From: Coprinellus micaceus
Taxonomy: Eukaryota > Basidiomycota > Agaricomycetes > Agaricales > Psathyrellaceae
Length of the DNA stretch: 64,000 bases
Direction: 5' to 3'
Assembly (NCBI GenBank): GCA_951394405.1
Contig: OX596338.1
Span: forward strand, 2,170,001 to 2,234,000
Shown here: piece by piece, positions 23,701 to 33,799 of the stretch
Position numbering within the stretch: the stretch's first letter is position 1
How the letters are laid out: each line of letters begins with the position of its first letter
The notes under the pieces: model-generated
The model's input: only the letters and a program-made list of their open reading frames with translations
Databases searched by the model: none
Told to the model about the DNA's origin: nothing
Made by a program: the position numbers and the translations under genes

Positions 23701-25182
23701 GTACAAGGACTCTCGCACGGTACCACACGCCTGCGGTTCGCGACAAGATCCAAGAGAAAGCACAATTCATAGAACGTCTCCAGGTGATTCGGATGATGTC
23801 CGCTGTTTCAGTTTTACTTAAACGTGTTCTAGGCAGCCGCGTCTTCAGCCTTCAAGTCGTTTCTTAAGGATATCTCCGCCAATCATTACAACGTTCTGAG
23901 AGATGCGGTCAACAAGCTCGCTACTGCCGACTGTCTTCTCAGCCTTGCTCACATAGCACTGCAAAAGGACTACGTCAAACCCGAGTTCGTGGATGACGAC
24001 GTACTGGAGATCCAGGAAGGCCGACACCCCATGGTCGAAGCCCTTCGTTCCGATCCCTACATCCCTAATTCTGTGCAATTGGGGGAGGGCTCGCCCAGGA
24101 GCAAGATAATCACGGGGCCCAACATGGGAGGGTATGCACCTTCTTGATTTAACCTAGTGACGATGGATATGACAAGTACTGACGTACGTCCGTTCCACTA
24201 GGAAGAGTTCCTGTGTGCGGATGATCGCCTTGATTGTCATTATGGCGCAGATTGGGTCGTATGTTCCTGCGGCTTCTGTGAGGATGAAGCTAATCGACTC
24301 CGTTTTGACGAGAATGGGAGGTAGGGCCCGCTCCACTTTCCTCGAACGCTCTCGGTGCGCTAACCTTAAGTTCGATTAAAGCTTCTGATGATATCGCTCA
24401 TGGGAGATCTACTTTCATGGTTGAGATGTCAGAAACCAGCGAAATTCTGGGAGGTGCTACCAAAGACAGCCTCGTTATTCTGGATGAATTGGGAAGGGGA
24501 ACATCGACATTCGACGGTGTAGGTCATTCCTTGAGAGCAAAATTTGCCTCAGCTAAGCGTTTACCCCTGTAGATGGCCATTGCGGATGCAGTTCTGCGGC
24601 ACCTTATGGAACAAACACACTGCAAAACGTTGTTTATTACACACTACCCAATGGTGGCGAGTGAGCTGGAGAAGGTGTACCCCGACGATCTACAAAACCT
24701 GCACATGAAGTACGAAGCCACCGATACACGCCTTGATGGTTCTCGGGCAATCACATTCCTCTTCCAATTGACCTCCGGTCTTGCGCCAGGTAAGGAAACC
24801 AACTCGGAGGTTGGTCCCATGACCAAATTTGTTGACCCCATTTTAGAATCCTTCGGGATTGAATGCGGTCGTTTGGCAGGTCTGCCCGAGACGCTTCTAC
24901 AAGTCGCTGCAGATCGCTCGGATCAGATGCATCGAGAAGTCACTGCTCGCGTGAAACGGAACAAGTAAGAGCACCCCGACTTTTCTCTTCCGCTCTGAAT
25001 GCGCCCTGTAGTCGGATCTTGACTAACGTGGCTATGCGCCTTATCCCAGGGCACGGAAAGCTAAACAGTTGATCTCCCAAATCTTGGTGGCACAGACCAA
25101 CCCGGGACTGTGTTTAGAAGAGCTGAAAGCACTCGCGACCTCGATACAAAACCCAATCGGACCTACATCCGCGCATATATAG
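20750..25182 (+). CDS. MSH3: DNA mismatch repair protein MSH3
   Basis: MSH3 pairs with MSH2 (MutS-beta) to bind insertion-deletion loops. Twenty exons with consistent phase encode 1,115 residues: 20750-21352, 21416-21502, 21566-21660, 21716-21841, 21892-22055, 22106-22131, 22183-22274, 22327-22463, 22525-22828, 22882-23014, 23071-23331, 23381-23426, 23477-23532, 23589-23783, 23833-24131, 24202-24320, 24382-24518, 24573-24789, 24847-24964, 25050-25182. The N terminus carries a PCNA-interaction-like motif near residue 7 ([12 protein letters not shown]). MutS domain I follows the YTPLE segment near residue 200; the lever/clamp region has KGSLIW-type [21 protein letters not shown]. Walker A GPNMGGKSS is near residue 870, Walker [16 protein letters not shown] near 950, and the helix motif THYPMV follows. 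[19 protein letters not shown] matches MSH3 rather than MSH2 or MSH6. It converges on POL5 with 11 bp between stop codons. Confidence 0.96.
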
Positions 25183-25193
25183 GAACATACCAA

Positions 25194-28100
25194 CTATGGG
25201 GACACTTTAGCTTTCTTCGCCTTTTTTGCCTTCACTTTTGGTTCGGGCTCTGCAACATCCTCCCCTTCATCTGCTTTACGCTTCCGCTTCACCGGCGACT
25301 TTTTCCCTGCTCTCTCCGTCCCCTTCTCCTTAGATCTCTCTTTCGCCTTCTCTTTGCCCGGACCCCCAGTCAACTGTACCATCTGATCGCACATTTTGTG
25401 TAGGCCCGTAGACGAGCCAAATCTGGACGACTGCACCAAGGACTGCTTAAGAGTCGACCACGAGTCTGGTTGCCAGATCTCCGTGAGCGACGTTTCGGCG
25501 AAGCGTTTGGTCTGGCGGGCGGCAGTCAGCGCCAGCTTCAAGATTTCCTTCATCTGGGGGGCCGTCAACTTGGTATTGTCGTCGGCGCACGCCTGGGTCG
25601 AGAGATCCACCAGCGATTGGCGCAGTGCCGGCATGTACTCCGCCACGGCGCCAGCCTGGTCCTCCTGTTAATCGAGATCGCGCATGTCAGTTATGTTACG
25701 GTACTTTTGGAGCTAGGCGAGGTGGCGCGCCGGGTACACCACGGAAAAACTCACCAAGGTTGGGAGCTGTGTAACAAGGACGTCGACGAGTTGCAAGAGC
25801 TGCACCTGGCGGTATGTATTGATAGCCTTTGCTGCGAGTTCGAGGAGACTGCGGCGTAGTTTCCATGCTTGAACGGGTTGGCGCTGGAAGAAGAATTTGA
25901 AGAAGGCAGTATTGAAGGTCGAGTTCTTCCTGGTCATAAAGTCCTCAAGAGACTGGCGATAGATTTCTTCCACAGACGAGTCTTTTCCAGCCTGGGCGAG
26001 GATCTTGGCAAGGTAGACGCTCGAAGTACCAAGGATCTCCATGATATCTGAGCCGTGAGTCTTCTTCGCCTGGGTGTGCAGGGCTTCCATAGTTTCAGCG
26101 ACCTGGTCAGCGTTGGCTTCGGAAGGATAGTCCTTGGCTTTGGAAATGCGCGAGCGGAGAATACCCTTTGCCTTGTCCCGGAGCTGCATCTCGTCCTGTC
26201 CTGAGCCAGCAACGACTTCGACCAAGGGGATAATGAAGCGGGGGACTTGGGCATTCGTGGGGTGTTTCCTCATGAAGATTTCGACCAGGTCGAGCACACG
26301 GTTCTTGAAGTGCGTCGCCTCGCGCTGTGCGTTGGCATCTAAGGTGACATACGTTAGGGTTGGACGTTTGGGACGGGGCAAGGCCAGACTCACTCTTCTC
26401 GCCCTTCTTCTCGCTCGCCCGTGCCTGGAAGACCTTGGCAAGCTGAGCGTCGAGTGCCATCATCTGATCGTCATCCATGAGTTCTTCATCGTCCTCCTCG
26501 TCTTTGTCATCGTCCTCCGTGGCGGGTTTGATGCCATTCACCCGCAGGGCCTCCTCGATCTTCTTTCGGAGCTCAAGATCGACTTCCTCGTCTTCGTCAT
26601 CATCGCCAAGGTCAATCTCGCCGAAAGATTCTGAACCACTCGAGTCTCCGTCATCGTCCTCGGCTTCAGCGTCCTCGTCGCTCGTGTCATCATCGGCGCC
26701 CTCTTCAGCGTCCTCCATGTCAACGTCCTCACCGTCTTCATCATGATCATCGTTCTCAGCGAGCTCGGCAGGGGATCGGCGTTCGAGTTGCTGGAAAGTG
26801 GAGTGTCAGTGGATGTGTGCGCACGTACTAATGGAAAGGGCTTACGGCAACGAGGAGGTCGACTGTGCTCTCCTTGACTAGGGCAGAGAGGTATCCAAAC
26901 ACCACATTCGCGATAGTGCGCATGTACGAAGTCGACGCCTCGAGGAACCCGATAATAACGTCGGTAAGAACATCAATGGGCTCATGCTCTTCCTCAGTTG
27001 CGGCCTCCTCAACAACAGCATCCTTGCTCTTCTTTACCTTCTTCTCCTTCTTGGATTTCTTCGCAGGCCAGAACGGCATACGCGAAACGGCCTCCAGGCA
27101 TGACTCGATAGCCTCAGCGTCCTGTCCTTCGCCGCAGTACTGCAAGAGGATGAGCGAGAGGACCATCAACTCTGCCCCGCGAGCGGTCTCTTCCTGGTCC
27201 TCCAGCACCTTCTTGAGCTGCGAGACCTGTTCGCCGGCCTTGACGAGAAGTTCCTTCTCCTCCTCCTCGAGCTCCGCAGCGAGCGACACGTGCTTGGAGT
27301 CCTCCTCGAGAGTCTTGATCGTGGAAACGACTTTGGCTACCCAGAGCTCGCCGTCGGAGGCGATGGCGGAGGCCTTGGTCGTCTTGTCGTCGGACTTGAT
27401 GACGGCTGTGTGTCCACTGAGCTCACCGAGGCATGTCAGGAGTCGGTTCTTGGCGACCTCCCTAACCTCCTCGGATACGGGAGGGTTGGGGGTTTGGTGA
27501 AGCTATAGTTAAGGTATATGATGAGCGAAATTTCGGCGTTGGGATACCACAAACGTACGACAGCGATGGAGCTCTTCGAGGATTTTTTCTTGACAACGAA
27601 GAGACCGTACACGGTGAGGAACTCCATGACGGACTGGAGACATTCGTCTGACTTGGGAACGCCTCCATTCCGGATGAGGGCAACGAGTTGGTCAACGATC
27701 CATGTTCGTCTTGAATCCACTTCGTCCTGAGCAGACCTAAGGAAATTATTTAGACGTATGGGTTGCAGGTGAATAGGGACCAACTCACTCATCAAACTCG
27801 TTGAACTGTGCAAAGAGGTACTGCACATAATTCTGGATTCCTTCAAGCTTCATGGATGCCAAGATGGTCTCCACAGTCTTCGTTTTGGTCAACTTGTCAA
27901 ACTGCTTGCTCCCGTTCACCCCAGTGAGCTGCGAAATGATCGCGAAACCGCTTTGCGGCTTGTCCTTGACAAACGCCTGCACTTCTGCAGCGGTCTGGAG
28001 AGCAATTTTATGGAGGTACCTGTCCTTGTTGGAGAGGTGGTTGATCCAGGAGCGCATAAAGTTTTTGGTGAAGACCATCGGCATGTCCTCGTCGGATACG

Positions 28101-29289
28101 CGCTTCAGTGCCTTTTGAATGACCTGGAAGCCCCAGTACTTGCGCTGAGGGGAAGAGTTGGCAGAGAAGAGAGACTCGTCGACGACGACTTTGAAGAAGT
28201 CCTGGAGGGAGCCGACGGCTTGCTTTTTGGTAGAGTTTGGGCCGGGGATAAGTTGGTCAAGGATGACGTCCCATGCGAAGTGCAGCTGGGGTTTCCAGGT
28301 GCCGCTCGGTGCCTTGGTGGGGTCTTTATGGCCTTCCTCGTCGATCGTCGACTCCTGCTAGCGGCGTGAGTAACGCTTTAGGCGAGCAAGGATACGTACA
28401 CACCTTCATTATGCGTGAAACGGTCTGTAGGTTCGACATGCTGAGAAGGTTGGGAGTTTTAAAGGTGGGAGCGAGGATCTTCTGCCAATCCCGTTCGGGG
28501 AACTGCTCCTGGAGCTTGAGCGAAATTGCAATCTTTTCGGGGCCCCATGTCGTGGTAACGGTGAAGAGCTGCTCGATCACAAAGTCCAGGGCCTCTCTCT
28601 TCCACGATACTTCGGCCGTGGCCAAAGCATCGATCGCAAGACCAATGGTGAACCAGGCGCTCTCCCTCAGCCACGACTTTTTCTCTCCCAGAGAGACGAG
28701 TTGCTCGACGACCTCGTTGCAGGTTGAAAGACTCGAGGCTTCTGTTTTTGAGGAGGCAGAGGTGGGGAGAGGAGCCGTCCGGACGAGAAGACCGGAACGA
28801 ATGACGGACATGAGGCCAAAGAGTCGGGCGAAGAGCATGTCGCGTTCTTCCTGTCCAGTCATGGACCCTTCTGGTCTGCTGCTCGAGGCAATGATGGAGA
28901 GTATTTGGTCGCAGGTCACAGTGTCTATCCGCGACAACAACTGGAGCGATGTGAGGATGGGAAATGGAGGAGGTGACATTGGAACAGACCTCGGTGAGAG
29001 CAACCGCGAAGCCCAGCCTGCTGCTTTCCCTGGGACTGGCGAGACCGCGAATCAAGCGTCGAATAGAGTATGCGACATCCTGGGAGTTGAGAACGTTCAA
29101 GGTATCGGGCTTTTGAGCAGCGGGCTCTTCGTCCTCACTATCGTCGGAGGTGTTTTTTGTGGGTGGGGCGGTGGTGGGGACGAATTGGGACTGGAACTGC
29201 TCGAGAGCGCCGACGAGCTTGACGGACGCATCGATGCGGACCTTGTTTGCAGACGACGAGAGGTGCCAGAAGAGAGGGAGGGTCGTCAT
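25194..29289 (-). CDS. POL5: DNA polymerase phi / MYBBP1A-like nucleolar protein
   Basis: POL5 (yeast) is an essential nucleolar HEAT-repeat protein needed for rRNA production; despite its name it is not an active B-type polymerase. Eight exons: 29289-28990, 28940-28404, 28354-27789, 27736-27559, 27502-26846, 26790-26394, 26338-25755, 25664-25194, giving 1,229 residues. The N-terminal half is helical-repeat-like, with AYSIRRLIRGLASPRESSRLGF-type sequence near residue 75, LIPGPNSTKKQA and KALKRVSDEDMPMVFTKNFM. A long Asp/Glu-rich stretch lies around residues 815-930 and is followed by DDQMMALDAQLAKVF, a marker of this family. The C terminus is Lys-rich (KRKRKADEGE ... KAKKAKKAKVSP) and fits nucleolar targeting. 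The neighbouring minus-strand gene ends only 88 bp upstream of the POL5 start, so its promoter must be short or lie inside that gene. Confidence 0.92.
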
Positions 29290-29377
29290 TTCATTTCATA
29301 GAGAGAAGGAACGAGCGCTACAACTTTTCTGATCGCGTCTCCGGGGACAAACAGCGACAAATAAATTAAATGTAGTA

Positions 29378-30220
29378 TCAATCGAAATGGGCCCAGTGTC
29401 CCTTGACTCCCAACCGGCATTTCTCGCAGTCAGCCCGCGGCCCCATGCTGAACTTGGGTCGCCGTGACGCAGGCGGAGACAGCGCCTGTGTAAACGACTG
29501 CGTGGGCGTTATCGACATCAGGCTGCTTTCCATCGCGTTCGATGCGTTCCGAAGATCCTGGAGATCGTGTGTGCTGTTGCTCAAAGACCCCGCTGTGCTC
29601 GTTGGCGTCGCCGGCGTGACATTGATTTCGGGGTGCGTCGCCTTCGAGCAGAGGAACCGATTGGCCAGATTCGATGCCGGACGAGACAACGAGACGTCCA
29701 CGCTGCTTGTAGAGGAGTAGTAGGATCCAATTTGCGTGCTCATGCCCTCCTCAGAGTCCATCTAATAAGCGCCCTGCAGTCAGCCAGTCGCCTGACGCGG
29801 ACGAGAGCCGCTCACCATGTCCACATCCCCTGATGGCATCTCCAGGTGTTCGAAGGATGAGTTAGTTGACCTCGATTCGTACGGCGTTGTGTGGCCAATA
29901 CTCAGCCCTCTCGCTTGACGCACCCAGTCCTCCGACGGGAATCGACTGCTGGGGTTCGAGTGCAGCAGCCCGAATGAGCTGTCCGAAAAGTCGGCAGAGT
30001 CCATAGCAGATCCATGCGTCCCTATCAGTACGCGTTTCTGTGTTTACAGTCAGTGTCGAGTAGCGGCGAGGCGGACCCAACTCACAGCGGGCCTGTCCAG
30101 AACCACCGCAGTTTCAGGCGAACGCGCTCGCTTTGCAGAGGGCATGGCGCTATGACGATACGACCGCAACGAAGGGCGAGGAGAGAGTGGCGGTCGAACG
30201 TCAACGTCCATGTGAAGCAT
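29378..30220 (-). CDS. Conserved-looking hypothetical protein with CxxC tail
   Basis: Three exons: 30220-30086, 30037-29816, 29761-29378, giving 246 residues; all junctions are phase 0. The N terminus is short and Arg/Pro/Ser-rich with a likely basic nuclear signal (PSAKRARS). The middle is Ser-rich (DFSDSSFGLLHSNPSSRFPS, IGSYYSSTSSVDVS). The C terminus ends in DCEKCRLGVKGHWAHFD, which looks constrained: one CxxC pair and two His spaced as in a minimal metal site. The upstream in-frame ATG at 30220 is preferred over the one at 30211. No family recognised. It diverges from BRE2 across 317 bp; co-regulation is possible but not shown. Confidence 0.72.
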
Positions 30221-30537
30221 GATGAAGGGGCTGCTTTATGAGGAACGAGTCATGGGGATAAAGGAGAGGCTGATGCTGGTCTTTGCTCAAGTTTATAACT
30301 GCCGTCGTGGCCTTCGCCCTTACTGACGCCGTGACGCTTTTGTGGCTCCAGTCTGTGGTCGTTGGTGAATGTGGACCTAACGAATTCAAACACCACGGAG
30401 AGTATGTAGTGAAATTGTATAGGTGTGGAGGAAATGCTCGCGAACCGGATGGTCAGTGCACCCCGTTGGACGGCGTTGATGACAGCGACCAGGCCCATGC
30501 AGCCGAATACGGCTTGTCCCCAACCTTCATCTCGACC
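30221..30537. other. Divergent promoter region (hypothetical gene / BRE2)
   Basis: This 317-bp spacer lies between two start codons. A plus-strand frame from 30283 runs in phase into BRE2, but its upstream part has hydrophobic, non-family sequence, so I treat it as leader. Confidence 0.45.
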
Positions 30538-33393
30538 ATGTACGCCTCGGGCTCCTCACCACCTCCACCAGACCTTGAGGCGCCGATCTCAGCAACAAAT
30601 TCTGCTCCAGACACCCCAGCACCCATTCCCGTGAGCAATGGGGGCAACGACCAACAGCCCTCAAGCACGCCGGCAGCAACAGCGCCAAGTCGGAAACGCA
30701 AACGCGGGCAAGCCGCGTCGACGGCGCATGCAGCATCGCCCGCACCCTCAGACCCAGGAAGTGCAACAGGAAAGGATTCTGCAGAGTGCGTTTTCCCTGC
30801 CAAGTCAATACAACCACTTGGCTGAATGGTTCATAGTACCCTCCTAGCTGTCCGCACAGACCTCTATTCTCGGCCCATCCTCAACGTTATGAAGGGCCCA
30901 ACATTTGTACCCGTCTCCGAGAACTCAGAGTGGTGCAAAACAGACGCTGTCGCGTTCAACCGTCTCGGATATCGCTATGTGCCCGCAGGGATCCGACCCA
31001 AGGGCTCGATTACGCCATGCCGCACCATCGAGTCCAACCCCACCTCCTTTCGCATTAGCTGGGAGGATCGCAGTCATTCGCTGAGAGTTACCAAGGATGG
31101 TCTTGGGTTAGGTGGAGCGAAGGGGTTCCGCAGTGCGCGCTGCAACGCGCCTATGCGGGAAGGAAAGTGGTACTTGGAAGTCAAGGTCGAACTTGGTGGG
31201 GGTGACCGTCCCCTGGATTCGACACAGAAGGAGGGGAGCTACGTTCGCCTTGGGTGGGGACGCAGGGAGGCTTCGTTGAACGGCCCTGCAGGGATGGACG
31301 GGTATAGCTACGGGTACCGCGACAAGACGGGGGAGAAAGTCGCTCTGTCGCGTCCGCGACCGTATGGCCAGCCGTTCAAGTCTGGCGACGTGGTAGGGAT
31401 GTACATCTCACTTCCTCCACTCCGCCAACCGAACAAGAAAGACCCCCACGACCCAGCACATCTACATCGCGAGCGCATTCCGATCGACCTCAAGGGCCAG
31501 GAGGTGTTTGAAATCTTGGAGTACCCCGTGGCGAAGGAAATGGTAGCGCTCTTGGATCACCCCACCAAGGCTGAGAAGTCAACGTCGTTGCCTTCGTCCA
31601 ATAGTAAAAAGCCCGCAACTGGTGCGAAGCAACCCGACGCCCCAGCGAAGGAAAAGGCAAAGCCTAATGCAGGCCCCGCCATGCGTCCACTTCCAGTTCT
31701 CAAGGGGTCCCGCATTGCGTTCTTTGTCAACGGAGAGTGTCAAGGAACGGCCTTTGAAGATATCTACGACTTCCTTCCGCTTCGGCAAAGTGATACGCAC
31801 CGAAAAGCGAAGGGTCGGCGTGCCAAGGAGGGCGTGAAGGAGCACAGGGAGAATCCCTTTGATGATGGGACGTTGGGATACTATCCTATGATATCTGTAT
31901 ACAACGATGCTACGGCCAAGCTCAACCCTGGACCAAACTTTGACTTTCCTCCCCCTCCGGACATCGACGCACTCCTGGACGGAAAACCACAGCCTGAGCT
32001 TCCAGAAGCGCCTGTCAAAAAAGAGCCTGACATCACACCCTTGGACGATGGCAAGATGGATGTAGACGGGGAGAAGAAGCTCTCCCTGCCTCACGGTGCC
32101 ACTTGGCGCCCGGCTATCGAACGCTATCCCGACTTTATGCAGGAACAATGGGCGCTGGACGACCTGGAGGAGGACGAAGCGAAAGTCGAGTTTGAAAAGC
32201 AAAAGGCTTTGGAAGAGGCTGGAGTGCTTCCCGGCGGTGCAAAGGGGAAGGGGAAGAAGGGCGCGGCAACGGGCAAGGCTGCAACGAGTCGGAAGAAAAA
32301 GGCAGCAGATGACTCGTCCAAGGCTGGAACTCCAGCACCTGATGAGAACTTACTAGCGGTTCCATCTACCAGTAAGAAGGCAAGCCGCAAGAAAGCCAAG
32401 AAGACCGAACCTCAGTTGAACGGGAGTGCGGCTCAGCAGGCCACTGAAGCTTCAACGCCGCGCTCCGCGACCGAAACGCCCGCAGGCACGCCGCCTCCCC
32501 CATCCATCTCTTCGACAGCCGCAGCTGCAGCAGCGGCCCACCTGCATCTACACCACCACTCCATCAGCCGGCAAGACCTCTCGAGTAGACCGAGCCCGAG
32601 CCCCCTTCGCCAATCTACCGCTTATCAGGAGTTGGAATTCGAGGTGGGCGGAGTTCCCGAAGATCGGGATGCTTTACCGGTCGCCCCTCCTTCGGTGCAG
32701 GCGCCACGTTCAAGGGCTCCGCCCGGATCCAAGGAAGGGAGGCAAAGGGCTGCTGCTGCCGCCGCCGCCGCGCATGCGAATGTGGCTTCTCCGTCTCTCG
32801 CTCCATGGCCTCATCACTCCCCTCCCCCACCCGAATCTGTGACTGGTGGTTTGCTCCCCTCCGCTCGAGGGAACGCTGCCGCGAGTTTGATGTCTTTAGC
32901 GACCTTGGCGACAGAATCCCCCAGTGCTCTTCCGGGATCTCTATTCACCTCGAAACCCAAGCCAGCGCCAACTATGTCTGCGCCCTCCCCCCTCGCTCAG
33001 CATCACGTCCCGAGAGCCGTGGAGTCACACAAGCCATGGGCTCAGGGAGATGACGATGAATTCGACGATGAACTTCTCGCTGCTGCTGGTGCTGCCTCTG
33101 AGAGCGAGCCAGACCGCAACCCGATGGAAGAGGAGGAAGAGGAGGATGAAGACGAATACGAACTTGTTGGGCCTGGGAGACGTCCAACTGGATACCGATA
33201 TCCGTACGCTGATGAAGAAGAGCAGGAGGAAGAGGAAGAGGGTGGTGGCGCATCCGCCCCCTACTCCGACCGCGATGGGGAGGAGGGTGTGACCACAGAC
33301 GGGGACTCTTTGTATCCCTACGACGAGAAGATAGAGCGTGATCCTGATATGGAAACGGACTACGACCCATCGAGACCTCATACACCCGCTTAG
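30538..33393 (+). CDS. BRE2: COMPASS subunit, Ash2/Bre2-type SPRY protein
   Basis: Bre2/ASH2L is the SPRY subunit of the Set1/COMPASS H3K4 methyltransferase in the nucleus. Two exons: 30538-30785 and 30837-33393, giving 934 residues. The joining intron (51 bp, GTGCGT...CATAG) puts a basic, Pro/Ser-rich head (PSRKRKRGQ) in frame with the core. The SPRY domain covers about residues 150-450: SFRISWEDRSHSLRVTKDGL, KWYLEVKVE, GSYVRLGWGRREASLNGPAG, YGYRDKTGEKV, then GSRIAFFVNGECQGTAFEDI and GYYPMISVYNDATAKLNPGP. An insertion with Lys/Ser/Pro-rich sequence splits the domain, as in other fungal Bre2 proteins. The last 400 residues are Ala/Pro/His-rich and then strongly acidic, probably disordered, and much longer than in yeast Bre2 (505 residues). 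Confidence 0.92.
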
Positions 33394-33483
33394 TAGCTTG
33401 TACAATTCTTGCGGTATGACCTTGAAACGATATTTCTTGAAAAATCATCACCCCAATCCGACCCCAGGCCCCAGGGAGACGTA

Positions 33484-33684
33484 CTACAGTTGAATTTCTC
33501 ATAGTGCATAGCGTCGGGCCCCCTGCCAAATCTGACCAAACTATGCAGAATGAGAATTATGCAGTTTGAGATACGTTTCTAGGGACACAAGGGTGTTTGG
33601 TCCCAGGGGGTACCCTATGCGGTATGAGATGTTTTGGCAGGCTATGCAGTATGAGCTAATGCAGTATGAGAAATTCAACTGTAG
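33484..33684. mobile_element. MITE-like element with 26-28 bp terminal inverted repeats
   Basis: The left end at 33484 (CTACAGTTGAATTTCTCAT ...) is repeated inverted at 33684. Counting the flanking TA, the match is 28 bases with one mismatch (33482-33509 against 33659-33686). The TA on each side is the target duplication expected for Tc1/mariner-type transposition. The roughly 200-bp body has no coding capacity. It carries about six copies of the motif TATGCAGTATGAG, with small changes, inside and overlapping the ends. It sits 90 bp after the BRE2 stop and 115 bp before the NCA2 ATG. No transposase is seen in the window, so a non-autonomous element is the natural reading. Confidence 0.8.
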
Positions 33685-33799
33685 TAGGAAGCGAATAAGC
33701 GCCCATTGCCGCCATGTGCCGAAGGATCGTGTGAAGTTGATCGAATGACGTTTTCACCAACTGAACGCGAACCTTGACTCCGCCGTGCCTGCGCTGTCC

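Noticed and set aside
26134..29301. Long plus-strand frames opposite POL5 (for example 28273-29301)
   Set aside because: These mirror the POL5 coding strand; the minus strand carries family motifs and consistent introns.
30283..30537. N-terminal extension of BRE2 starting at 30283
   Set aside because: The frame is open but reads hydrophobic sequence unlike Bre2 proteins, and it falls in the divergent promoter. ATG 30538 gives a plausible basic head.
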